A DNA stretch of 64,000 bases from assembly GCF_024758505.1 (NCBI RefSeq), contig NZ_CP077970.1, forward strand, positions 5,890,001 through 5,954,000, in the 5' to 3' direction. The notes below the pieces were generated by a model. That model was given only the letters and a program-made list of their open reading frames with translations. It did no database searches and was not told the origin of the DNA. This document shows positions 1 through 7,669 of this stretch, piece by piece. A program made the translations under genes and the position numbers. The DNA is from Bradyrhizobium arachidis (GTDB taxonomy: Bacteria; Pseudomonadota; Alphaproteobacteria; Rhizobiales; Xanthobacteraceae). Every line of letters begins with the position of its first letter. Position 1 is the first letter of the stretch.

Positions 1-2
1 CC

Positions 3-986
3 AACGCCGCGCCCGCGGCCAAGCCTTATGACGGCGGCCGGCCAACCAATGCGGCCGACAAGGCCGGCAAACCGATCACGCTCGTCGACGTGCCGAAGCT
101 AATCGGCATCGGCTATTTCAACGCAACGTCGAAAGGCATGCAGGACGCCGCCAAGGCGCTCGGCAATGTCACGGTGAAGACCGACGGCCCGACCGAAGCC
201 AAGATCGACGAGCAGATCAAGTTCATCGACAACTACATCACCAGCGGCGTCGACGGCATTCTCTTCGCCGCCAACGATCCGGTGGCTATCGCGCCGGTCC
301 TGAAGAAGGCCCTGTCGAAGGGCATCCATGTCGTCGGCTATGACGCCAACTCGGCGCCGGATGCGCGCGAATGGTTCGTCAACCAGGCCGAGTTCAACGG
401 CATCGCCAAGGCGATGATCGACTCGATGGCCAAGGAGGCTGGCGAGGACAAGAGCTTCGCGATCGTCACCTCGACCTTCACGACGCCGAACCAGGCACGC
501 TGGATCGCCGAGATGTGGGCCTATGCGCAGAAGTGTCACCCCAAGCTGAAATGGCTGGAAACGGTCGAGGCGCAGGAGGACAATAACCTGTCCTTCAACC
601 AGGCGACGACGCTGATCAACAAACACGGCGACAAGCTCGCTGGCCTGTTCGGCATGACCTCGGTCGCGACACCCGCTTCGGCGGAAGCGGTGACCAAGGC
701 CAAGCTCTGCGGCAAGGTGGCGGTGGTCGGCCTTGCCACGCCCAATGCGATGAAGCCGTATGTCAACGCGGACTGCGTCAAGTCGGTCGTGCTGTGGAAT
801 CCGGTCGATCTCGGCTATGCCGCGACCTACGTGATGCGTGCCGTGGTCGACGGCAGCCTGAAGCCAGGCGCGACCTCAGTGGACGCGGGCAAGCTCGGCA
901 AGCTGAACGTGGTCAACGGCAGCGAGATCCTGCTTGGCTCGCCCTTCATCTTCACGAAGCAGAACATCAAGGACTTCGATTTCTGA
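3..986 (+). CDS. Sugar ABC transporter periplasmic binding protein (5' end outside window)
   Basis: Periplasmic substrate-binding protein of the ribose/rhamnose/AI-2 type (Peripla_BP_4 fold) that delivers a sugar to an ABC importer. The reading frame is open to the left edge of the window, so the signal peptide and N-terminus are missing; an internal GTG at 90 is not a credible start because coding-like sequence continues upstream of it. Visible family features are the N-terminal lobe starting LIGIGYFN, the segment SGVDGILFAANDP that lines the first lobe, and the late VVLWNPVDLGYAA segment typical of RhaS/LsrB-like proteins. It is followed on the same strand by an FGGY kinase, so the pair probably serves one sugar. 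The substrate cannot be fixed from sequence; a deoxyhexose such as rhamnose is a reasonable guess. Confidence 0.88.
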   Translation, partial: NAAPAAKPYDGGRPTNAADKAGKPITLVDVPKLIGIGYFNATSKGMQDAAKALGNVTVKTDGPTEAKIDEQIKFIDNYITSGVDGILFAANDPVAIAPVLKKALSKGIHVVGYDANSAPDAREWFVNQAEFNGIAKAMIDSMAKEAGEDKSFAIVTSTFTTPNQARWIAEMWAYAQKCHPKLKWLETVEAQEDNNLSFNQATTLINKHGDKLAGLFGMTSVATPASAEAVTKAKLCGKVAVVGLATPNAMKPYVNADCVKSVVLWNPVDLGYAATYVMRAVVDGSLKPGATSVDAGKLGKLNVVNGSEILLGSPFIFTKQNIKDFDF

Positions 987-994
987 TCTGGACT

Positions 995-1071
995 CGTCGC
1001 CCGGCCACAGAACGCTCGCGGGCGACGCACTTTTGGCCTCCGCTGTCATGGCCGTAACAAGCGGCCATGAC
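995..1071 (+). other. Two consecutive stem-loops between binding-protein and kinase genes
   Basis: Two inverted repeats fill the gap after the binding-protein stop codon. The first has perfect 9-base arms CGTCGCCCG (995-1003) and CGGGCGACG (1019-1027), followed by TTTT at 1031-1034. The second has perfect 10-base arms GTCATGGCCG (1045-1054) and CGGCCATGAC (1062-1071) with a 7-base loop and no T run. Such structures after a binding-protein gene often protect its mRNA or partly terminate transcription, lowering expression of the next gene. That function is inference here. Confidence 0.55.
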
Positions 1072-1119
1072 ACGGTGGTGATGTTGCTTGTCGAGATTCC
1101 ACCTGCCTTGAGCTTGACG

Positions 1120-2484
1120 ATGAGCCAGACGGTCGCAGTCCTTGACATCGGCAAGACCAACGTAAAGCTTGCCTTGTTCGATGACGGCCGGCTTCTCTGG
1201 GAAAAGTCGGCGCCCAACCGTGTCCTACCGGGCCCGCCCTATCCGCACGAAGATGTTGAGAGCGCTTGGAACTTCTTCCTCGATGCGCTTCGTGAGGCCG
1301 CACGCACGCATCAGATCAGCGCGATCGTTCCGACCGCGCATGGCGCAGCCGGCGCTTTGGTCGGCGAGAACGAACTCGCCGCTCCGGTGATGGATTACGA
1401 ATTCACGGGCGTAGAAGCGATCGAGCCCGACTATGCCAGGCTGCGGCCGCCCTTTTCGGAGAGCCTGTCGCCGAAGGTGCCAGCCGGCCTCAATCTCGGC
1501 CGGCAACTCGCCTATCAGAAGTGGCGTTGTCCGGACCTCTTCGCCAAAGCAAGGCACTTCGTTGGCTATCCGCAATATTGGACCTGGCGCCTGACCGGCG
1601 TCGCGGTCTCTGAAGTCACTGCCCTCGGCGCCCATACCGATCTCTGGGCGCCGCGGCAGGGACAGGTCTCGAGCCTCGTCGAAGCTCTTGGCGTCGACCA
1701 CCTGCTGCCGTCGCTGCGCCGCGCCTTCGATTCGCTCGGTCCGATTCAGCCTGAAATCGCCGCAATGACCGCGCTCGCGCCTGAAACGCAGGTCTTTTGC
1801 GGTATCCACGATTCCAACGCTTCACTTCTGCCCTATCTCGTCTCGCGCCAGGCGCCGTTCACCGTGTTGTCGACCGGCACCTGGGTGATCCTGATGTGCG
1901 TGGGCCTTTCACTCGATCAGCTCGATCCTCGCGACGACACGCTCGCCAACGTCGACGCGCTCGGCCGTCCCATCGCCTGCGGGCGTTTCATGGGCGGACG
2001 CGAATACGCCGCCATCGCGGGCGGCGGCGGCAATCCCGATCTTGACGCAATCGACCGCGTCATCGTGTCTGGCGCGATGGCTCTGCCCTGCTTCTCCGGC
2101 CAAGGCGGACCATATGCGACGACCAAAGGCATGATCCGCGGCGAAGTCGCAGCGCGCGATCGGACCGCACTCGCGACACTCTATTGCGCCCTGGTGAGCG
2201 ATTTGATGCTGACGCGCATGGGAGCGACCAGCGGCGACCTTGTTGTCGAAGGGACCTTCGCCGGCAATGTTCCCTACTGTCAGACGCTCGGCGCGTTACG
2301 GCCGAAACAGCGCATCTTTGCGGCAAAGGACGCCGCAGGCACCGCACGCGGCGCCGCCATGCTGGCGCACTGGCCCCCGACTTATCCCATCGCCGCACCG
2401 ACGCCCGTTCGTCCAGCAGCGATCGCCGGCCTCGACGCGTATCGCGACGCCTGGACGGCGTCAGTCAATCAGATCGCGCGTTGA
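1120..2484 (+). CDS. FGGY-family carbohydrate kinase (rhamnulokinase-like)
   Basis: Sugar kinase of the FGGY/actin-like ATPase superfamily, about 454 residues, the usual length. It should phosphorylate a (deoxy)ketose delivered by the adjacent ABC transporter. The N-terminal phosphate-1 loop reads VAVLDIGKTNVKLALFD and the central region has the CGIHDSNASLLPY and LSTGTWVI segments expected around the ATP/sugar cleft. The ATG at 1120 is preferred because the conserved beta-strand begins about five residues later; an in-frame ATG at 1081 would add 13 residues without resemblance to the family. The nearest type appears to be rhizobial RhaK, but substrate assignment is inference. Confidence 0.85.
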   Translation: MSQTVAVLDIGKTNVKLALFDDGRLLWEKSAPNRVLPGPPYPHEDVESAWNFFLDALREAARTHQISAIVPTAHGAAGALVGENELAAPVMDYEFTGVEAIEPDYARLRPPFSESLSPKVPAGLNLGRQLAYQKWRCPDLFAKARHFVGYPQYWTWRLTGVAVSEVTALGAHTDLWAPRQGQVSSLVEALGVDHLLPSLRRAFDSLGPIQPEIAAMTALAPETQVFCGIHDSNASLLPYLVSRQAPFTVLSTGTWVILMCVGLSLDQLDPRDDTLANVDALGRPIACGRFMGGREYAAIAGGGGNPDLDAIDRVIVSGAMALPCFSGQGGPYATTKGMIRGEVAARDRTALATLYCALVSDLMLTRMGATSGDLVVEGTFAGNVPYCQTLGALRPKQRIFAAKDAAGTARGAAMLAHWPPTYPIAAPTPVRPAAIAGLDAYRDAWTASVNQIAR

Positions 2485-2504
2485 AGCTGATCGCCAAATT
2501 CACC

Positions 2505-2528
2505 ACCTGATCACAGGTCGCTTTTTTT
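2505..2528 (+). terminator. Weak rho-independent terminator after the sugar kinase
   Basis: A short stem ACCTG (2505-2509) / CAGGT (2514-2518) with loop ATCA is followed after three bases by seven T residues (2522-2528). It sits 20 bases after the kinase stop, between two convergent genes, where a terminator is expected. The stem is only 5 bp, so strength is uncertain. Confidence 0.5.
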
Positions 2529-2572
2529 CGATCTCAACGCCCGCGATCATGAGAAGTCGTCGCGACGGACGG

Positions 2573-3820
2573 TCATAGTTCCTTTTCGGCGAGTTCGCGA
2601 AACTCGTCGGGAACGGAGCGAGAGATGTCCAGCGCCACCGAGCCGTATCCAATCGCGTCCCATCCGAAGCGACCGCGGATCTTGTCGATGGCACGATCGG
2701 CCGCCAATCGTGCCATGCCTATCTTGGTTCCGGGGCGGCGGGGCTCATCTTGAAGTCCAAGTGGAAGTTCGAGCTCCAGATCCCAGCGCTCTTCGAGATG
2801 CGACACAGAGATCGCCAGTAGCGAGATGGTCTTCTCATTTGGGTGTTCTGCGAGGACCGCGCGCACGAGATCCTCTGCAATCTCGGCAAGGATAACGGTC
2901 GCGGAAATTGGTGCGTCAAGCGTGACCGACCGGGTGGCCGAATTCAGATTTGCGAAGCGAACGCGGACCGTCACGGTTCGGCCAGGCCTGGATTTGGCAC
3001 GGAGCCGGGTGCCGATTCGGTCAGCGAGATGAAACAGGGTTGGGCGAAAGACGTCCTCTTCGGCAGGCTTCCTGCCAATTGCCGATTGCGCTCCTGCCGA
3101 TCGGGCCCGGCGGTGAGTCTTGATTTCCCGCGGATCGCGATTCCACGCCAGTGCAGCAAGTTTCTCTCCTGCCGCCGGACCAAGCAACCGTTCAAGCGAC
3201 CATCCCGGCGTCTGCGCCAGTTGGCCGATGGTTAGCACGCCGATCTCCGCGAGCCGTGTCTTTGTGACCGGGCCCACTCCCCACATGAGTTCGACGGGCA
3301 GGCGGTGGAGGAATTCCAGTTCGGTGCCGGGATCGACGACCACAAGCCCGTCGGGCTTGGCGACTTGTGAGGCGATTTTTGCCAGATGCTTGGTGCGCGC
3401 CACACCAACTGAGATCGGAAGGCCAAGCTCAGTGCGTACGCGCCGGCGGATTGCACCGGCAATTTCGGCAGGTGAACCGAAGAGATGGGTGCAGCCCGCA
3501 ACGTCGGCAAAGGCTTCGTCAATGGAAATGCGTTCCACAAGCGGCGTGAAATCGCCGATCACCTTGATGGCGGTGTCACCCAACCGTTGGTATTCCCCAA
3601 AATGCCCGCTGACAAAGGTGATCTGCGGACAGAGCTCGCGCGCCTGTCGTCCCGGCATGCCCCCGCGCACTCCAAAGGCCTTGGCCTCGTAAGAAGCAGC
3701 AAGCACCACCCCACTGCCGACGGCGATTGGTTTGCCGCGCAACGACGGGTCAAGCAGTTGCTCTACCGAGGCATAGAAGGCGTCCAGGTCCGCATGCAGG
3801 ATGGTGGCTGTCGTAGCCAT
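2573..3820 (-). CDS. dinB: DNA polymerase IV (Y-family translesion polymerase)
   Basis: Error-prone DNA polymerase that extends past lesions and misaligned primers. The 415-residue protein begins MATTATILHADLDAFYAS; the catalytic acidic residues are D11 (and the following DAF) and the SIDEAF pair D101-E102. The palm motif AASYEAKAFGVRGGM, the helix-hairpin-helix region LMWGVGPVTKTRLAEIGV and a C-terminal little-finger domain are all present. It is monocistronic on the minus strand. A LexA-type box lies 45 bases upstream of the start codon, so SOS induction is likely. Confidence 0.96.
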   Translation of the reverse strand: MATTATILHADLDAFYASVEQLLDPSLRGKPIAVGSGVVLAASYEAKAFGVRGGMPGRQARELCPQITFVSGHFGEYQRLGDTAIKVIGDFTPLVERISIDEAFADVAGCTHLFGSPAEIAGAIRRRVRTELGLPISVGVARTKHLAKIASQVAKPDGLVVVDPGTELEFLHRLPVELMWGVGPVTKTRLAEIGVLTIGQLAQTPGWSLERLLGPAAGEKLAALAWNRDPREIKTHRRARSAGAQSAIGRKPAEEDVFRPTLFHLADRIGTRLRAKSRPGRTVTVRVRFANLNSATRSVTLDAPISATVILAEIAEDLVRAVLAEHPNEKTISLLAISVSHLEERWDLELELPLGLQDEPRRPGTKIGMARLAADRAIDKIRGRFGWDAIGYGSVALDISRSVPDEFRELAEKEL

Positions 3821-3864
3821 CCCGATCGTTTGCCCGTGCAGTTTCGAGGACGTTGCAGCATCGA

Positions 3865-3879
3865 GAACATAATGCGAAC
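3865..3879 (-). promoter_or_regulatory. LexA (SOS) box upstream of dinB
   Basis: The sequence GAAC-N7-GAAC (3865-3868 and 3876-3879; GTTC-N7-GTTC on the coding strand) exactly fits the direct-repeat SOS box known for Alphaproteobacteria. It lies 45 bp upstream of the dinB ATG at 3820, a classical LexA target. The rest of the 180-bp gap (3821-4000) shows nothing else. Confidence 0.85.
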
Positions 3880-4000
3880 ATTCGTGACGGGTGTCAAGCT
3901 ACAGAGTGCGATCGAAGCAACACGGACCGCGCGGCGGGTTTCTCAAGAAGTGGTGTGTTGGCTTCAACGGATCGTCTAAGCTGGCTTGATCTTCGCGAAA

Positions 4001-4579
4001 TCACAGCTCTTCGAGGCGACGCCAAGCATGCAGCACGCGACGGCCATCCGAGCTGAACGCGAAGAAGCAACCGCCGCCAGCGGGTTGGTCATGGGCGCGA
4101 TCAATCTCCAAACCGGAATAATGGCAGTACAAGAGAGTACCCACGCCACCGTGGCCGACAAAGAGCACGTCGCCCGGCTCATTGCGCGCCAGCACCTGCT
4201 CGACCTCGTCGACAATGCGCAGCTGGGCGTCAACCGCTCGTTCCCAGCCACGAATGCTGATGTGGGGTTGCCCGAAGAACTGATTGGCCACCGCCTCGAA
4301 CTCGTCGGGGACGAGGAAGCCTGTGGCCGATCGGTCGTTCTCGTGCATCGCCTCGCGCACCTCTATGTCGACGCCCAGCTTTGCGGCAATGATCTCAGCG
4401 GTCTCGATCGCCTTTCGCTCTCCGCTGGAGATGACCTGCGTGGTACCTGACAGCCGTCCCCTGGTCGTCACGGCTTCCGTACGCGCTTTCCCGACCTCAC
4501 TGAGGCCCCAGCACGGAACGGGAATCGACGGATCGATATTCACCTGGGGATGGGTCAGATAGCGTACGACATTCGTCAT
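4001..4579 (-). CDS. Histidine phosphatase (phosphoglycerate mutase-like) family protein
   Basis: A 192-residue member of the histidine phosphatase superfamily. The nucleophilic histidine is probably H10 in VRYLTHPQV, where the usual RHG triplet is replaced by THP. The second catalytic histidine is in VLFVGHGGVG (H143), and the acidic residue fits MHEND near residue 80. It lies on the same strand downstream of the amino-sugar ABC operon, 54 bases after the ATPase gene, so it could be the last gene of that operon and act on a phosphorylated sugar. The substrate is unknown. No clear terminator follows. Confidence 0.82.
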   Translation of the reverse strand: MTNVVRYLTHPQVNIDPSIPVPCWGLSEVGKARTEAVTTRGRLSGTTQVISSGERKAIETAEIIAAKLGVDIEVREAMHENDRSATGFLVPDEFEAVANQFFGQPHISIRGWERAVDAQLRIVDEVEQVLARNEPGDVLFVGHGGVGTLLYCHYSGLEIDRAHDQPAGGGCFFAFSSDGRRVLHAWRRLEEL

Positions 4580-4633
4580 GATTGACTGATCACGCTCGCA
4601 GGCCTGCTTGCAATCGGCATCGTGTCGCCTCCG

Positions 4634-5722
4634 TCAATCGGTTTGTGTCGCAACACGCAGGCCGGACGCGTCGAAGACGTGCACGTCGGGAGCCGCCGCA
4701 ACGAGCGTCACCGTCTCGCCCGGCGCCGGCGTCCGGCGGCCGCGAACCTCTGCAACGAACATCCTGCCGTCGCTGCGGCGCACATAGGCGAACGAGGCCT
4801 CGCCGAGCCGTTCGACGAGCTCGACGATGCCTTCGGCGGCGAAGGGACCGTCCGCGCCCCGGACAAGGTGCTCCGGACGGACACCGAGTGTCAACGCGTC
4901 GCCGACCTTCAGCGATGCCGCCGGCAGATCGAGGTTGCGAAACCCGGCGCCGGCCACGCGCGCGCGTCCGCCCTCGATGCTTTCGACCTTCGCCTCGAAG
5001 AAATTCATCGCGGGCGAGCCGATGAAGCCGGCGACGAACAGGTTAGCGGGTTCATAGTAGAGGTCGAGCGGTTTGCCGACCTGCTCGATGCGCCCCTTGT
5101 TCATCACGACTATACGGTCGGCGAGCGTCATCGCCTCGACCTGATCGTGCGTCACATAGACGATCGTCGCTTTCAGCATTCTGTGCAGATTGGCGATCTC
5201 GACGCGGGTCGAGACGCGCAGCGCCGCATCGAGATTGGAGAGCGGCTCGTCGAACAGGAAGACGGCGGGTTCGCGCACGATCGCGCGTCCGATCGCGACG
5301 CGTTGACGCTGGCCGCCGGAGAGATCGCGCGGATAGCGATCGAGCAGTTCCACGAGCCGCAACATGCGGGCGGCTTCCGCGACACGCCGCTCGCGTTCGG
5401 CCGGCGCCACGCCGGTAAATTTCAGACCGAACGTCATGTTCTTGCGCACGTTCATGTGCGGATAGAGTGCGTAGGACTGGAACACCATCGCGATGCCGCG
5501 CGCGGCAGGAGCGAGCGTATTGACGAGCCTGTCTGCGATATGGATGTCACCGCTTGAGGCGCCGTCGAGCCCGGCGATCATGCGCAGAAGCGTCGACTTG
5601 CCGCAGCCCGATGGGCCGACGAGCACGACGAATTCGCCATCCTCGATGCCCAGGTTGATGTCGTTGAGCACTGTCGTCGCGCCATAGCGCTTGTTGAGGC
5701 GCTCGATTCGCAGATTGGCCAT
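4634..5722 (-). CDS. ABC transporter ATP-binding protein, UgpC/MalK type
   Basis: Cytoplasmic ATPase of a CUT1 sugar importer, 362 residues. Walker A is GPSGCGKS (36-43), the signature motif is LSGGQRQRV (about 134-142), and Walker B ends VFLFDEP (about 154-160). A C-terminal regulatory TOBE/OB domain (FIGSPAMNFFEA onward) is typical of the MalK/UgpC family, which can also take part in transcriptional regulation. It is the last transporter gene of the MurQ-SBP-permease-permease-ATPase operon, only 9 bases after the preceding permease. Confidence 0.95.
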   Translation of the reverse strand: MANLRIERLNKRYGATTVLNDINLGIEDGEFVVLVGPSGCGKSTLLRMIAGLDGASSGDIHIADRLVNTLAPAARGIAMVFQSYALYPHMNVRKNMTFGLKFTGVAPAERERRVAEAARMLRLVELLDRYPRDLSGGQRQRVAIGRAIVREPAVFLFDEPLSNLDAALRVSTRVEIANLHRMLKATIVYVTHDQVEAMTLADRIVVMNKGRIEQVGKPLDLYYEPANLFVAGFIGSPAMNFFEAKVESIEGGRARVAGAGFRNLDLPAASLKVGDALTLGVRPEHLVRGADGPFAAEGIVELVERLGEASFAYVRRSDGRMFVAEVRGRRTPAPGETVTLVAAAPDVHVFDASGLRVATQTD

Positions 5723-5731
5723 CCCAATAAC

Positions 5732-6565
5732 CTATTTGACTGCGCCGGAGGTGAGGCCTGCGATGAGTTGGCGCGAGAGGAGCACGTAGATTATGACGAC
5801 CGGCAGGATCGCCATCGACAGCGCGGCGAGCACGGAATTCCAGTCGGTGATGTACTGGCCAAGAAACTGCTGCACCCCGAGCGTGACCGTATGCGTGGAG
5901 TCGCTCGACGTCAGGATCAGCGGAAACCAGAGATCGTTCCAGATCGGCACGATGGTGAAGACGGCGACGGTCGCGATCGCCGGGCGCAGCAGAGGGGCGA
6001 CCACTTCGAAGAAGATGCGGGTTTCCGGCACGCCGTCGCAGCGCGCGGCGTCGCGCAAGTCCCTGGGGATCTGCTGGATGAACTCGCTCAATATGAAGAT
6101 CGACATCGGCAGGCCTTGCGCAACGTAGACGAGGATCAAGGCCGTCAGCGTGTCGTTCAGGCCTGCAGACCGCATCATGTTGAGGATCGCGACGGAGCCA
6201 AGCCGGATCGGCACCATGATGCCGATCGACAGGAACAGTGCGAGCGCCGTCGAACCGCGAAAGCGGTATTCGGTCAGGGCCCAAGCTGCCATCGCGCCAA
6301 ACAGCAGCACCAGCGCCATGCTGACGAGAGTCACGATCAGCGAATTCGAATAGTAGGTCAGGATATGAGAGGAGCGAAAAACCTTCTCATAGCCGACGAG
6401 GCTGAAGGTCGCAGCGTCCGGCGGCGCGAGCGGGCTACCGAAGATGGCGCTGCGCACCTTGAAGGAATTCATCACGACGAGCAGGATTGGACCAACCGCA
6501 AGCAGGCTATAGGCGATCAGGACGAGATGGACACTGAAGCTCCTTGCGCGCTGCTCCGCCGTCAT
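5732..6565 (-). CDS. Sugar ABC transporter permease, MalG type
   Basis: Inner-membrane permease of 277 residues with about six transmembrane helices. The EAA loop that docks to the ATPase reads DLRDAARCDGVPETRIFFEVVAPLLRP. It pairs with the upstream MalF-type permease, 9 bases away, in the CUT1 importer of the amino-sugar locus. The first helix follows a short cytoplasmic arginine-rich start (MTAEQRARSF). Confidence 0.94.
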   Translation of the reverse strand: MTAEQRARSFSVHLVLIAYSLLAVGPILLVVMNSFKVRSAIFGSPLAPPDAATFSLVGYEKVFRSSHILTYYSNSLIVTLVSMALVLLFGAMAAWALTEYRFRGSTALALFLSIGIMVPIRLGSVAILNMMRSAGLNDTLTALILVYVAQGLPMSIFILSEFIQQIPRDLRDAARCDGVPETRIFFEVVAPLLRPAIATVAVFTIVPIWNDLWFPLILTSSDSTHTVTLGVQQFLGQYITDWNSVLAALSMAILPVVIIYVLLSRQLIAGLTSGAVK

Positions 6566-6574
6566 GCCGCCCCC

Positions 6575-7525
6575 TCAGAAAGCGTAACGGCGGATGCGCC
6601 GCTGAACGAGGAAGAGATAGAGGCAGAGGCCGAGGAGAATGATGAAGAACATCACGGTCGCGACCGCAGCGCCCATCGTCGGATTACCGAGCTGGAGCTG
6701 ATTGCCGAAGAAGGTGCGATAGAAGAACGTGCCGAGAATGTCGGTCGCGAAATTCGGTCCCGCAAGCGCACCCTTGACCGAATAAATCAGATCGAAAGCG
6801 TTGAAGTTCGCGACGAAGGTCAAGACCGAGACCAGGCTGATCGTCGGTAGGACGAGCGGAAGCTTGATGTGGAAGAAGATACGGAATTGTCCGAGCCCGT
6901 CGACGCGCGCCGCGTCGATCAACTCATCGGGGATATTGAGCAGCGCGGCATAGATCAGCATCATCGGGATGCCGACGAATTGCCAGACGGAAATGAGGGA
7001 CAGGGTTACGAGCGCGCTCGATTCGAGGCCCAGCCAGGGAGCGAACAGTGAGCCCAACCCCACGGCCTTCAAAGCGCCGGCAGCTACGCCCCAGAGCGGG
7101 GACAGGATCAGGTTCCAGGAGAAGCCGACGATGACAACCGAGAGCATCGTCGGCAAAAACATGACGGTGCGATAAAAGCCCTTGAGCCTCAGGCCCGGCA
7201 GGCTCAGCAATCCTGCGAGCGCGATACCGATCGGATTCTGTACACACATGTGCACTGCGAAGAATATCAGATTGTTGCCGAGGGCATTCCAGAACGGCTT
7301 CGACCAGAGCGCATCACGGAGCAGCGTTTCGAAGTTGGCAAGCCCGACGAAATACCGGGCTCCAGACGGATCGCTCGTGTAGGTGGAGAGCGCCATCGTC
7401 GCGACGAGAGGATAGATCGAGAACAGGGTGTAGATCACGACCGCCGGTCCGAGAAAGAACAGCAGAAGGCCCGCGAGTTTTGCGCGAGGCATCTGGGCCG
7501 TGATGTTCGAGACCGATTCAGCCAT
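6575..7525 (-). CDS. Sugar ABC transporter permease, MalF type
   Basis: Inner-membrane permease of 316 residues. It has an N-terminal hydrophobic helix (AGLLLFFLGPAVVIYTLFSI) and an EAA loop around ELIDAARVDGLGQFRIFFHI, which contacts the ATPase. Together with the MalG-type partner it forms the channel of the CUT1 importer. It is separated from the upstream binding-protein gene by 144 bases carrying a strong stem-loop, which probably sets its expression lower than that of the binding protein. Confidence 0.94.
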   Translation of the reverse strand: MAESVSNITAQMPRAKLAGLLLFFLGPAVVIYTLFSIYPLVATMALSTYTSDPSGARYFVGLANFETLLRDALWSKPFWNALGNNLIFFAVHMCVQNPIGIALAGLLSLPGLRLKGFYRTVMFLPTMLSVVIVGFSWNLILSPLWGVAAGALKAVGLGSLFAPWLGLESSALVTLSLISVWQFVGIPMMLIYAALLNIPDELIDAARVDGLGQFRIFFHIKLPLVLPTISLVSVLTFVANFNAFDLIYSVKGALAGPNFATDILGTFFYRTFFGNQLQLGNPTMGAAVATVMFFIILLGLCLYLFLVQRRIRRYAF

Positions 7526-7632
7526 GACGGAAAGAGATTAAACCTGCCGTGCGTTGTCGTCCCTCTCCGCGCTTGCGGCTCATGCCGTCTTGTTAGCGGA
7601 GTGTGCAGCAACTATCGAATGAAACAAGGACA

Positions 7633-7664
7633 GTCCCTCTCCCCGCGAAAGCGGGAAGAGGGAC
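7633..7664 (-). other. Strong stem-loop immediately after the binding-protein stop codon
   Basis: Arms GTCCCTCTCCCCGC (7633-7646) and GCGGGAAGAGGGAC (7651-7664) flank a 4-base loop. In the minus-strand mRNA all 14 positions pair, one as G-U. It begins 5 bases after the SBP stop codon and precedes the permease genes. No U run follows, so mRNA stabilisation or partial attenuation fits better than full termination. The CCCTCTCCCCGC core resembles short palindromes that are repeated in Bradyrhizobium-type genomes (from memory). Confidence 0.65.
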
Positions 7665-7669
7665 CGACG

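Noticed and set aside
4622..6850. Long plus-strand frames opposite the ABC transporter genes
   Set aside because: They mirror well-supported minus-strand ATPase and permease genes and show repetitive Asp/Arg/His composition typical of antisense frames.
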